Source: CAYXVF01 sp964468125
GTDB taxonomy: Bacteria > Myxococcota > XYA12-FULL-58-9 > CAYXVF01
Assembly (NCBI GenBank): GCA_964468125.1
Contig: CAYXVF010000019.1
Location: 1-64,000 of the forward strand
DNA length: 64,000 bases
Reading direction: 5' to 3'
The translations under genes were made by a program, and so were the position numbers. The notes beneath the pieces are model-generated. The model worked only from the letters and a program-made list of their open reading frames with translations, made no database searches and had not been told where the DNA came from. Numbering within the stretch: position 1 is the first letter of the stretch; each line of letters begins with the position of its first letter. Below are positions 34,635 through 43,258 of the stretch, piece by piece.

Positions 34635-35746
34635 GCCTGCGATTCATAGTTCGCGTCTGTCTTCTCACTGTGGCTCTCGTTCTCACGGTTGGGGCACTGA
34701 GTGGCGGTCCCGAGCCCGTCCGGGCTCAGCGAGCGAGCCTTGCGGGCCGCACTCCATTCAATCCGAAGGTCGACGAATACACGGTTCAAAAAGGCGACAC
34801 CCTTTGGACGATCTCCCAGAAGGTCGTCGGTAGCCCATGGGTGTGGCCCAAGGTCTGGTCCTTCAATCCGGAGATCGCGAATCCCAACTGGATCTATCCC
34901 GGTGACGTCATCTACTTCTATGAGCGGGACCTGCGCTTCCCCTCGCTTTTTGATCAGCCCGCGAATCTCGCAAGCCGGGCAATTGAGCTCGAACCAGACG
35001 AAGTGGGTTCAGTTGAGGCGGAGTCAGCGCCGCCGGTGGAGATCGTAAAGCGCACCGTGCAACAACGCCCTAAGCGCGCCCGGCGCGCCTACAACATGTT
35101 CATTACCGCGAAGGAGCTGCAGGAAGCGGGCGTGCTCGTGAACGCGGCGGACGACGATATTCTCTTGAGCGACTACGACACCGTTTTCCTGGAGTTCCCG
35201 AAAGACAAAGTGCCCCCGCAGGGGGCCGATTACATGATCTACAGGACCGTGCAGGAGGTCCGGCACCCCACGCGCGGCGGCCGCTTTGGCTACATCACGC
35301 AGGTCACTGGCTTCGCGAAGGTAAAGGGAGGCCGTGAAGACGGCCTCGCCACCGCCGAGATCTATGGGGCAGAGCTCGAGATCGACCGGGGCAACTACGT
35401 GACGGAGAAGATCGACATCGAAGAACCAGTGGTCGCCAAGAAAGCGGTGGCCCCCCTCGAAGGGGTGGTGGTGGCGGTGCACAGTGGCTGGGGCGTCATC
35501 GGAAGCGAAGAGCAATTCGCCTTCGTCGACCTCGGCACCGCCGCAGGAATCGAGCGTGGCAATGACCTCGTGGTCTTTCGGCGCAGTGACCCGCGGCGCG
35601 ACCGTGGCCGCGGCGACGACTTGCCGCTTCGCCCGGTCGCGCGGGTGAGGGTCGTCGACGCGAAGGAAGAGGCGTCGACCGTGCTGATCCTCGACTCCCT
35701 GGAGGAGATCGAGATCGGCTACAAGGTACGAACCGTCACCCAGTAG
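34631..35746 (+). CDS. LysM peptidoglycan-binding secreted protein
   Basis: A 371-residue protein with signal peptide (VCLLTVALVLTVGALSGG, cleavage near VRAQ). A single LysM domain lies at about 47-95: YTVQKGDTLWTISQKVVGSPWVWPKVWSFNPEIANPNWIYPGD without the usual short loops. After a linker, the C-terminal 240 residues are beta-rich and resemble proteins where LysM precedes a flagellar-assembly-type domain (YMIYRTVQEV, GWGVIGSEEQFAFVDLG, GNDLVVFRR). It probably sits on peptidoglycan. ATGA overlap with the CpoB-like gene makes a two-gene envelope unit. Its stop overlaps the convergent OPT gene by 11 bp. Confidence 0.85.
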   Translation: MSLRFIVRVCLLTVALVLTVGALSGGPEPVRAQRASLAGRTPFNPKVDEYTVQKGDTLWTISQKVVGSPWVWPKVWSFNPEIANPNWIYPGDVIYFYERDLRFPSLFDQPANLASRAIELEPDEVGSVEAESAPPVEIVKRTVQQRPKRARRAYNMFITAKELQEAGVLVNAADDDILLSDYDTVFLEFPKDKVPPQGADYMIYRTVQEVRHPTRGGRFGYITQVTGFAKVKGGREDGLATAEIYGAELEIDRGNYVTEKIDIEEPVVAKKAVAPLEGVVVAVHSGWGVIGSEEQFAFVDLGTAAGIERGNDLVVFRRSDPRRDRGRGDDLPLRPVARVRVVDAKEEASTVLILDSLEEIEIGYKVRTVTQ

Positions 35747-37655
35747 CTTTCTGGTCCTGAATTCCGGACTTCGTGAAGCTGTAGAACAGGTAGAGCACAG
35801 CCGCAGCGGCGGCGAGCGTTAGCGAGCCGGTGACGAGCTCCGGCAGGCCCGGGTCGAGCTCAGAAAGACCCACCGAACGGTACAGCGCCCGTCCTACGCC
35901 CGTGAGCGACTCGCCGGCGATGATGCCCGACGAGAAGAGCACACCGCGGCCGAGCTTTACGTCCGCTTCCGCGTCCTTTGCGCCATCCGCCATGAAATGG
36001 GCGAGCAGGCCACCGACGAGCAACGGTGGTGCGATTCCAAACGGCAAATACATCCCGACGGCGAGCGGCATCAGATGGAGCCGGAATTCCGCGCCGCGTC
36101 GCTCGAGGAGCCAGTCGAGAATCATCACCACCACCGCGAGCCCTACACCGAGGGCGATCATGTCCCAGGGCAAAGGATTGCCATCGCTGAAGAAGCCCTT
36201 TGCGAGACCCGCGAAGAGCGCTGCCTGGGGTGCGGCGAGCTCCCGGCCGCCGATGCCGCCGGGAATGTTCGAGTGGAGGAGCTGGAGCACCGGGGCCATC
36301 ACGAGCGAGCCGACGAAGACCCCGCCGATCTGCATCATCTGCTGCCGCCGAGGAGTTGCTCCGACGATTTGGCCGGTTTTGAGATCGTTGCACACGTCAC
36401 CGCTCGTACACGCAGCGCAGCACACGATCGCCGCGACGCCGAGTGTCGCCACCATTCCCTCTGTGCCACTGAATCCGAACACCAACATCAGTGCGCCCGT
36501 GAACAGCACCGCCGTGATGGTCATACCGGAGACCGGTGAATTCGAATTGCCCACGAGGCCGACGATGTAGCTCGCCACCGCGGTGAAGAAGAAACTCATT
36601 ACCACCATGATGACGGTGGTCACCGCGGCGATGATGATGCTCTGGGTCAGGGAGAAGTAAACGCCACCGATCAGCGAGATGGCCAACAGAGAAAACAGAA
36701 TGATCGCGGGACCTGGCAAATCCTCGAGACCGTCGTCCCCGTCGTGGGTGACACCGCGCAGCTTCTGCACCGCCTCGACGAGTCCGTGGCGCACCTTGAA
36801 GATCGACTGCACGCCTCCCATCACCATCGCGCCGACGCCGATGAAGCGGATCTGGCCCGACCAGAGTTCGTAGGCGGCGTCCACGGGGTTTTCTACCGTG
36901 CCGACCTCGAACAGCGGCATGGCGACGAGCCATCCGATCGCACCGCCGAGGAACATCAGCAGGGCGACATTGAGTCGTACGATGAAACCCACCGCGACGA
37001 GCGCCGGTGAGATCTCACTGCCAAAAAAGAAGAGCCGACCAGACGCGTTGACCGCACCTTCCATCGCCGGTTTCACCAGGAGAATCAGCGAGTCCGCAGC
37101 CTTCATTGCTGCGCCCACCACCGCCCCCCAGGCGACGGCCATCGCACCCCTGCGGTCGGCCTTCGCGGCGCCGGACTTTAGTACCTCGGCGCAGGCGATC
37201 CCCTCGGGGAATTTGAGCTCGGCGCGGGGGGAGGCGACGAAGACACGTCGCATCGGGATCATGAAGAGGATACCGAGGAGACCGCCGGTGAAGGCCACCA
37301 GCGTCGTGGTGACGAAGTCGAACTCTTTCCAGACGCCGATGAGCACGAGGGCGGGCATGGTGAAAATCACCCCCGCGGCCAGTGACTCTCCGGCGGACGC
37401 GCCTGTCTGCACTTGGTTGGCCTCGAGGATGGTGCCGTTGCGAAAGAGGCCCCGCAGGATCAGCATTCCGATCACCGCCGCGGGAATCGAGGCGGATACG
37501 GTCAAGCCGACGTAGAGGCCGAGGTAGACGTTCGCCGCGCCCATCACCACGGACAGGATGAGCGCGAGGATCACCGCCCGAGGAGTGAGCTCGGGGATCG
37601 GTGAAACGTTGGGCGTCGGATTTTGCGCTGAGCTCAAGTCAGTGGCAGTGCTCAC
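35736..37655 (-). CDS. OPT family oligopeptide transporter
   Basis: A 639-residue protein with about 14-16 transmembrane helices. ELTPRAVILALILSVVMGAANVYLGLYVGLTVSASIPAAVI near the N-terminus and FRNGTILEANQVQTGASAGESLAAGVIFTMPAL, read in two pieces, are the hallmark OPT segments; later NSPVSGMTI and CCAACTSGDVCNDLKTGQIVGATPRRQQM are also typical of bacterial OPT proteins. Members import peptides or metal chelates with protons. The start is GTG, overlapping the POT stop as GTGA, so two different peptide-transporter families are made from one mRNA. Start supported by this coupling. 11-bp convergent overlap with the LysM gene. Confidence 0.93.
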   Translation of the reverse strand: MSTATDLSSAQNPTPNVSPIPELTPRAVILALILSVVMGAANVYLGLYVGLTVSASIPAAVIGMLILRGLFRNGTILEANQVQTGASAGESLAAGVIFTMPALVLIGVWKEFDFVTTTLVAFTGGLLGILFMIPMRRVFVASPRAELKFPEGIACAEVLKSGAAKADRRGAMAVAWGAVVGAAMKAADSLILLVKPAMEGAVNASGRLFFFGSEISPALVAVGFIVRLNVALLMFLGGAIGWLVAMPLFEVGTVENPVDAAYELWSGQIRFIGVGAMVMGGVQSIFKVRHGLVEAVQKLRGVTHDGDDGLEDLPGPAIILFSLLAISLIGGVYFSLTQSIIIAAVTTVIMVVMSFFFTAVASYIVGLVGNSNSPVSGMTITAVLFTGALMLVFGFSGTEGMVATLGVAAIVCCAACTSGDVCNDLKTGQIVGATPRRQQMMQIGGVFVGSLVMAPVLQLLHSNIPGGIGGRELAAPQAALFAGLAKGFFSDGNPLPWDMIALGVGLAVVVMILDWLLERRGAEFRLHLMPLAVGMYLPFGIAPPLLVGGLLAHFMADGAKDAEADVKLGRGVLFSSGIIAGESLTGVGRALYRSVGLSELDPGLPELVTGSLTLAAAAAVLYLFYSFTKSGIQDQKATG

Positions 37656-39310
37656 TGAACGTACTCATGGGTTTTGTAGAACGCCGCACGCAAGGCGAAG
37701 AGCCCACCGAAAACGCCCATGGCGATCGCGAAGGTCCAGAAGAAGTTCGCCAAATCGAGCCCTTCGCTCACGCCCGCGATGAAGCCCACGAACACGTTGC
37801 CGAGGGTCACGGTGAGCAGCCACAGCCCCATCACCGTCGACTTCACGCTCTTCGGTGACTGCGTGTAGGCAAACTCGAGGCCGGTGATCGAGACCAGGAC
37901 CTCGGACTGGGTGAGCAGGAAGTACTGGATGAGCTGCCAGCCGACGCTCACTTCACCCGGGCCCGCGGCATCGATCGCGTGCTGCGCTAAGGCCGCGGCG
38001 ACGAAGGAGGATCCGGTCATGAGCATTCCGACGGTCATGCGCTGCAACGCGGTGACCTTCAGGCCCGATTTACGCAGCAACGAGACCACGAAGCCGGTGA
38101 CCGGGATGAGGATCATCACCATGAGCGGATTCAAGCTCTGAATCTGGTCCGGCTGCGCCACGACAAAGCCCAAGTCGAGGTTCATCTGCTTGGCTTGAAG
38201 CACCCAGGTGGAGCCGTGTTGGTCAAAGAGGGCCCAGAACATCGAGACGAACAGGAAGATCGACATGATCCGCCACAATGAGACGTGAGCCTCGACCGCG
38301 TCGTAGCCGAACTTCTTCTCCGCGGCGGCGAAGATTTTTGGCACCTTGCTGCCGAAACCTTCTCGTTGGGCCTGCTGATTGGCACCGCCGACGAGAGCGC
38401 TGACCGTGGTGAACAAGACGGCAAAGAAGCCGTTGTCCTGCTCGATCTTTTGGCGGGCCTGCCAGACGAAGGGGAGGATGATCACCGCGATCAGCATCGC
38501 GATCAGCATCGTCTGCACCCCGATGAGCTCCATGAAAAGCACGCCGCCGAGCGCGACGAAGAGGCATAGGCCGATCAGGGTATCGAGCACACCGAGCTTG
38601 CCGCCGGGGGCGGCGGGCACGTGCACGAATTTGTTGCGGCCGAGCCAGAAGAACAGGGTGGCGATCGCCATCAGGACGCCCGGGACCGCGAAGGCCACGC
38701 TCCAGCCGAAGGTCGCCCGCAACCAGGGGATGAGCAGGGTCGCAAAGAACGAGCCGAAATTGATGATGAAGTAGAACGCTTGGTACATCTTCTCTAGCAA
38801 GTGCCAGTTGCCCTTGCCGAATTGGTCGCCGACGTTCGCCGATACGCAGGGCTTGATGCCCCCGGTGCCCACCGCGATCAGAATCAGGCCCGTATAGGTT
38901 CCGACGACGCTCCCCTCACCGAGGGAGAGCACGGCGTGCCCGATGGTGTAGACGATCGAGAGCCAGAGAATCGTGTTATATTTGCCGAGGAGCCGGTCGG
39001 CGAGTATGGCCCCGAGGATCGGGACGAAGTAGGCGCCTGCGACGAAGTAGTGATAAACCGAAGCCGCTTTTGCGCCGGCGGCGTCCGGCGCCATGCCCGT
39101 TTCCTGGAAGAGAAACGCGAGGTACAGCGTGAGGATGGCGCGCATGCCGTAGTAGCTGAAGCGCTCGCAGCCCTCGTTGCCGATGATGTAGGGGACGCCC
39201 TGGGGCCAACCCGTCGCGGAGTGATCCGGTTCCGTTCGGTACCCGTGTTTATCGACCTTCGGGGTGGACGAAGGCTTCTGCGAGCCGTTCTGTTCGCTTT
39301 CCGCGACCAT
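37652..39310 (-). CDS. POT/PTR family proton-dependent oligopeptide transporter (MFS)
   Basis: About 552 residues with 12-14 transmembrane helices. The POT signatures are visible: IIGNEGCERFSYYGMRAIL (the ExxERFxYYG proton-site motif), a GGxxADR-like segment GAILADRLLGKYNTI, GTGGIKPCVSANVGDQF, FYFIINFGSFF, and TWVLQAKQMNLDL. It would import di- and tripeptides with protons. I place the start at ATG 39310 (MVAESEQNG) because GGAG lies 9 bases upstream; a TTG two codons earlier is possible. Expressed first from the promoter at 39396-39425, with the OPT gene following via GTGA. Confidence 0.94.
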   Translation of the reverse strand: MVAESEQNGSQKPSSTPKVDKHGYRTEPDHSATGWPQGVPYIIGNEGCERFSYYGMRAILTLYLAFLFQETGMAPDAAGAKAASVYHYFVAGAYFVPILGAILADRLLGKYNTILWLSIVYTIGHAVLSLGEGSVVGTYTGLILIAVGTGGIKPCVSANVGDQFGKGNWHLLEKMYQAFYFIINFGSFFATLLIPWLRATFGWSVAFAVPGVLMAIATLFFWLGRNKFVHVPAAPGGKLGVLDTLIGLCLFVALGGVLFMELIGVQTMLIAMLIAVIILPFVWQARQKIEQDNGFFAVLFTTVSALVGGANQQAQREGFGSKVPKIFAAAEKKFGYDAVEAHVSLWRIMSIFLFVSMFWALFDQHGSTWVLQAKQMNLDLGFVVAQPDQIQSLNPLMVMILIPVTGFVVSLLRKSGLKVTALQRMTVGMLMTGSSFVAAALAQHAIDAAGPGEVSVGWQLIQYFLLTQSEVLVSITGLEFAYTQSPKSVKSTVMGLWLLTVTLGNVFVGFIAGVSEGLDLANFFWTFAIAMGVFGGLFALRAAFYKTHEYVQ

Positions 39311-39395
39311 CTGCAATTCTCCAACTCTTGGCGGCTGGCCAGAACCAGACGAGAGGGTGCATGCATGCGAACCCCTCCCCCCAGCGCTGATGGGC

Positions 39396-39425
39396 GCTAT
39401 ACAGAAATCGGTTTCCCGCCGTCAA
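39396..39425 (-). promoter_or_regulatory. Sigma70-like promoter of the POT-OPT operon
   Basis: On the minus strand TTGACG (-35, 39420-39425), an 18-bp spacer and TATAGC (-10, 39396-39401) form the best promoter match in the window. Transcription would begin near 39389, giving an 80-base leader. An inverted repeat AGCGC-N6-GCGCT overlaps the start region and could be an operator. Confidence 0.6.
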
Positions 39426-39470
39426 ACCGTTGTCACATGAGCGTGCCGGAGTGCCAACCGGGGGCGACCC

Positions 39471-40322
39471 TCATCTGTTTAGCAAATCACTGAGCGCCGC
39501 CCGAGCACCGTCGTCGAGGCCGCGTCGCTCCGCGAGGGTCAGGGCGCGGAGGCTCAGCCGCCGGTAGATCTCGCGCGTCGGAGCGTCGAGCGCCTCTAGG
39601 TGCCGTTGCACCCCCTCCACGTCGCCCCGGCTCACCGGTCCCGTGAGCCCGTCTTGCGCCCCCTGGCGGATCACGTTGTCGATCGCGACGGCCGCGAGCT
39701 CGGCGAGGGCCCGTTCCGCATCGTCGATCCCCGCACGACTCGCGACCTCCGCAGCCTCGGATAGGAGGGCGACGACGAGGTTTGCCGCCATGACCGCCGC
39801 CGCGTGGTAGCGGGTCTTGGCGTGCGCTGCGATGCGCTGCACTCGAACCCCGGTAGGGTGCAGAAGCGTTTCGAGGGCGTCGAGGGCCGGCGCGTCGCCC
39901 TCGACCGTAAACAGCGCGCGGTTGAGGGCATCGGCGGCGATCCGCGGCGAGCGCATGGCCACGAGCGGGTGAAGGCTGCCCCGTGGCACGGGCTGCTCCC
40001 CCAGCGCGGCGGCGGGGAGCGCTCCACTCACGTGGGCGATGACCATTCCTGCTCTGAGCTGTGGGCGCAGGCGCTCGCCCACCTCGCCGATCGCTTGGTC
40101 GCTGACCGCGACGAGCACGAGGTCGCATTCGGGGAGCTCGGGCCAGCGCTGAGCGCCGACCGGGATCGGCAGCGCGTCCTGCGCAGCCCGGGCACCTCCG
40201 ACGGACCGGTTCCAGGCGCCCGCGAGCGTGTGTCCTCGGCGGGAGAGCCACAAACCCATGGCGGTTCCCGCCGCTCCGGTTCCGATGAGAAAAACCCGCT
40301 TCCCTGCGTCGTCCCGCGTCAT
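39471..40322 (-). CDS. Rossmann-like and DUF2520 domain-containing protein
   Basis: A 283-residue protein. The N-terminal NAD(P)-type Rossmann fold has VFLIGTGAAGTAMGLWLSRRGH (glycine-rich loop) and DLVLVAVSDQAI; the C-terminal helical DUF2520 domain has GSLHPLVAMRSP, TRYHAAAVMAANLVVALLSEA and GLTGPVSRGDVEGVQRHLEAL. The overall plan resembles pyrroline-5-carboxylate reductase and 6-phosphogluconate-type dehydrogenases, but the substrate of DUF2520 proteins is not settled; in some genomes they neighbour pantothenate synthesis genes, which is not the case here. ATG start; no clear Shine-Dalgarno. Divergent from the unknown 590-residue protein. Confidence 0.87.
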   Translation of the reverse strand: MTRDDAGKRVFLIGTGAAGTAMGLWLSRRGHTLAGAWNRSVGGARAAQDALPIPVGAQRWPELPECDLVLVAVSDQAIGEVGERLRPQLRAGMVIAHVSGALPAAALGEQPVPRGSLHPLVAMRSPRIAADALNRALFTVEGDAPALDALETLLHPTGVRVQRIAAHAKTRYHAAAVMAANLVVALLSEAAEVASRAGIDDAERALAELAAVAIDNVIRQGAQDGLTGPVSRGDVEGVQRHLEALDAPTREIYRRLSLRALTLAERRGLDDGARAALSDLLNR

Positions 40323-40450
40323 CGCAGCGGCTCATACGAAAACGCGCGTCCCTTGGCGAGCCGATCGACGATCGGCGACGGGCGCGGTTCTCAAAAAGAG
40401 CGATCGTGCGAGCGAACCGCGGCGGCCAGAGCCCCTCGCCGCTCATTTTC

Positions 40451-40459
40451 TGCTATAGT
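40451..40459 (+). promoter_or_regulatory. Extended -10 promoter, probable leaderless start
   Basis: TGCTATAGT (40451-40459) is an extended -10 element ending 7 bases before the GTG of the 590-residue gene. No -35 match and no ribosome-binding site are seen, so the mRNA probably starts at or next to the GTG. Confidence 0.5.
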
Positions 40460-40466
40460 TTTCGAT

Positions 40467-42239
40467 GTGACCCAGCGGATCAGCACCCGTCGCGAGCGGA
40501 GCGTCAACTTCGTTCAGGACGGACAATATGACTATGCTGAAGAAGGCGATCGGGGGCGCGACGTACAACGGGAGCGCGCCGTCATGGTCCGCGCCTGGGA
40601 GCAACTCCGTGCGGCCGGCCTGCTTTCCTACGGAGTCGAGCTCGGCGACCGGCTCCATCCGATCGCACAAGCGCGCTACCAGGATCTCCTCGACGCCGGC
40701 GAGATCAACGCCCTCCCGACCACCTACGAAGCGGCGATGCGGATCCTGGTCACCGACCAAAACGGCGACTCTCAATTCGACATCAACATCGACAGTCTCA
40801 TGCGCGCGCGTGTCGTTCGCGAGGGTGCTACCCGAGAACAGGTGAGAGCTGCGCTCCTTGCGGACCCTGTGCCGGTGGGCGCGGACCGGATCGAGCGGGA
40901 GTCGAGCGGTGTGAGCCGCTTCCCCTTCGGCGGGGGGCTCAACGATGCGGGGCGCGCGCTGCATCGCGACGTTGGCGACGTTCGCCTGCGCGACGCGGCG
41001 ATCGACGCCGCGCGAGACTTTATGCGGGAGAATCGTGGCGCTCTACACCACAACGCGGGTCTTCTGGCGAGCAACGCGCTCACGAGTGCGGGGGCGCTCG
41101 CCGAGGAGGGACGCGCCGACGCGGGGGCCAGGCTCCTGTTCGAGACCGGGGCGCAGCTCATTCGAGCAGGCAAGCACGCGCAGGCCCGACGCCTCATCGA
41201 CGCCTTGGACGGCGAGCCCTACCGGCGGGCGACGTTCAATGGCATGGGATTTCCGGTGGGGGCGGGAAGCGAGGCCGTTCGACGGAGTGGTCCGGGCGGC
41301 CGGGTTCGAGTCGACATCGACCCCGACGATCACGACCTGATGGGCGTGAGCGCGGCACGTCTTCAACGCGCCCAGCTCGACTGGATCGACGGGCTGCGTG
41401 CGGTGGTGGGAGCGGACGCGGACCCCTACGTGCTCGAGGATGTCCGGGAGTACCTCGCGGTCGTGGCCCGAGACGGTGACGTGGATGACTTGGCGAGATG
41501 CATGCGTGAGTACGCGGAAGCGTTCTACGTGCACGCGGGAAGTGACGTCCGCTATGAAGGCTGGCCCGACGAGAACACTCGGCCCGCTGGCGCGCAGAGC
41601 ATCATGGATTCGACTCTCTCCACCGTCGATGGGCGCCGGCTGATAGATTGCGAAGGCTTTACCTACCTGGCTTCGCATCTCACCTCTGACATTCAGGGGC
41701 GGGATGGGGGGAATCGTTTCGATCAGTGGTTCGTGTCAACGGAGAGTCACATCACGCTCCTTCTCTATGACCGTGAGCACCCGGGTGAGGCGATTTACGT
41801 CGACAACGACGGGATCGGCGCGCGCCACTCAGTTAATGACGAGCTCCTCGTCGCCGACCTCGTGCACCAAGTAATGGGTGAGGTAAACGTGGGGGGCCGG
41901 GTTCGGGCGGTTGCGCTCAACGAGCAACCGGGTGGCGCCTGGCCTTACGATGAAGACGGTGAGCCCCGCATGGGGGAGGGACACATCACGGTGGTGGGGC
42001 ACGGACGCGTAGAGCTCGACCCAAGGGTGCTGGGAGCCGGGGAGTGGAAGTACCGCTTCATGCAGGTCGACGGAGTTGTTCACGACCGCTTTCGCGAGTT
42101 CTGGGAGGGGCGCGAGCGACCGGAGAACAACGATGCGGCGATGCAGGAGTTCGTGGAGGCTCACCGGGAATTCCTCGGACCGGAGCTGAGCCATTCCGAT
42201 TTCGTGTCAATGCGGCGTCTCGCCCGTGAGGAACGGTGA
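40467..42239 (+). CDS. Protein of unknown function with a possible Cys-His-Asp (papain/transglutaminase-like) core
   Basis: About 590 residues, no signal peptide, Asp/Arg/Ala-rich. GTG 40467 is chosen because an extended -10 (TGCTATAGT) lies 7 bases upstream; the longer open frame upstream is antisense to DUF2520. An alternative start is MVRAWEQLRAAG, 39 codons on. Residues about 80-105 contain an EF-hand-like DQNGDSQFDINID. From about 360 onward, LIDCEGFTYLASHL (Cys395 at a helix start), ESHITLLLYD (His428) and AIYVDNDGI (Asp446) follow the order and spacing of transglutaminase-like cysteine peptidases. This is my inference; I do not recognise the family. It is co-translated with a small lipoprotein (TGATG overlap). 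Confidence 0.55.
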   Translation: MTQRISTRRERSVNFVQDGQYDYAEEGDRGRDVQRERAVMVRAWEQLRAAGLLSYGVELGDRLHPIAQARYQDLLDAGEINALPTTYEAAMRILVTDQNGDSQFDINIDSLMRARVVREGATREQVRAALLADPVPVGADRIERESSGVSRFPFGGGLNDAGRALHRDVGDVRLRDAAIDAARDFMRENRGALHHNAGLLASNALTSAGALAEEGRADAGARLLFETGAQLIRAGKHAQARRLIDALDGEPYRRATFNGMGFPVGAGSEAVRRSGPGGRVRVDIDPDDHDLMGVSAARLQRAQLDWIDGLRAVVGADADPYVLEDVREYLAVVARDGDVDDLARCMREYAEAFYVHAGSDVRYEGWPDENTRPAGAQSIMDSTLSTVDGRRLIDCEGFTYLASHLTSDIQGRDGGNRFDQWFVSTESHITLLLYDREHPGEAIYVDNDGIGARHSVNDELLVADLVHQVMGEVNVGGRVRAVALNEQPGGAWPYDEDGEPRMGEGHITVVGHGRVELDPRVLGAGEWKYRFMQVDGVVHDRFREFWEGRERPENNDAAMQEFVEAHREFLGPELSHSDFVSMRRLAREER

Positions 42240-42874
42240 TGGGCGGCCGGCTTCTGTTTCTCGCGGCGCTCTTGCGTGGCTGTAGCCTCGATTCGGATCT
42301 TCCGCAGGCGAGCTCTCGCTGGAACCACCCCGCGGGCCTGCGCTGGCAAGCGGAAGGTCCTGTTCCCGAAGTAAAGACGTTGAGTGTTGAGCTCGAAGGC
42401 TCCTCACTCGCCTCGACCTTATTCGACGCGCTGGTGCGCGCGCAGAGGGCGGGCGTGAAAGATCTCGAGATCGTCGCTCAGACCGATGGACGGGTCGTTG
42501 GCTTGCCGGTGGAGCTCCCGGCCTTTTGCCCCGCGCGTCGCCCCTACGCGCGCGGCTGTGGCACCGCCCGCCTGATGCTGCGCTCGGGGGACGCGGAGCT
42601 GCTCTACCTCGAAGCGACCCCCGACGATTGCACGAATCGACTCTTCGAGCCCGTGCAGCGCCCCTTAGGCGAGATCGCCTGGGTCGAGCTCGATCGGATC
42701 GGTCCGGAAACCCTCGGAACCTTTGAGCTTCTAGAAGTGGGAGTCTGCGATCACGTGGGTCTCGCCGCCGAGCCCGACGTTCCGCTCCAGCGAGTCGTCG
42801 AGGCCTACGATGCGCTCGCTCGAACCGGAGTGGAACGCATCGTTTTCACCGTCGGAATCCGCGAACGCCGGTGA
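42239..42874 (+). CDS. Lipoprotein of unknown function, weakly ExbD/TolR-like
   Basis: About 211 residues with an N-terminal lipoprotein signal (LLFLAALLRGCS). ATG 42239 is preferred: GAGG lies 7 bases upstream and the codon overlaps the previous stop as TGATG. Two stretches, SSLASTLFDALVRAQRAGVKDLEIVAQ and the C-terminal VPLQRVVEAYDALARTGVERIVFTVG, resemble the helix-strand units of the ExbD/TolR periplasmic domain; between them are four Cys (FCPARRPYARGCG, PDDC, VGVCDH) that could form disulfides. No transmembrane ExbD anchor with its Asp is present, so it is not a working motor subunit. Translationally coupled to the 590-residue protein and followed by a small membrane ORF. Confidence 0.6.
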   Translation: MGGRLLFLAALLRGCSLDSDLPQASSRWNHPAGLRWQAEGPVPEVKTLSVELEGSSLASTLFDALVRAQRAGVKDLEIVAQTDGRVVGLPVELPAFCPARRPYARGCGTARLMLRSGDAELLYLEATPDDCTNRLFEPVQRPLGEIAWVELDRIGPETLGTFELLEVGVCDHVGLAAEPDVPLQRVVEAYDALARTGVERIVFTVGIRERR

Positions 42875-43116
42875 GTGGCCAGGACCTCTCACTCGGAGCC
42901 GGCCTGGCACTAGACTCCTGCGCGGCCGGTGCCGCGGCCGGGTTCGCCTACCTGCGTTGGAAGGACAAACATCAGCCGGAACCCTGGGTTCTCCACCTCC
43001 TGTCGCTCACCGGGGGCTCGGTGGCGGTCCTGGGCGTTCTACGGCTTCAGCGCGAGCGGACGGAAAACGTACATAAATCCGAGATTTGTGGGTCTCGACA
43101 GTCAATGGTCGATTGA
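42871..43116 (+). CDS. Possible small membrane protein
   Basis: An 81-codon frame whose GTG overlaps the preceding lipoprotein stop as GTGA. It has an Ala/Gly-rich stretch (CAAGAAAGFAYL) and one plausible membrane segment (LHLLSLTGGSVAVLGVL), then a polar tail. The coupling speaks for it; the weak Shine-Dalgarno and irregular C-terminus speak against. The following 142 bp to the Clp gene show no gene. Confidence 0.35.
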   Translation: MSGQDLSLGAGLALDSCAAGAAAGFAYLRWKDKHQPEPWVLHLLSLTGGSVAVLGVLRLQRERTENVHKSEICGSRQSMVD

Positions 43117-43258
43117 CCCCGAGGATCTGCCCATTGCATAGTGAACAAAGCTCACGGGTTCTTCCAAGGCGAGGCGTTTGTGTCGGTGTCGCGTGCGCGC
43201 GCGGAATCGATACGGGCGGTTGAAGCCGGACCTCCGTGGGGTGAGGAGGGCATGCGCT

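Noticed and set aside
39804..40466. Upstream extension of the 590-residue unknown protein to 811 residues
   Set aside because: Antisense to DUF2520; the promoter-like TGCTATAGT lies inside it.
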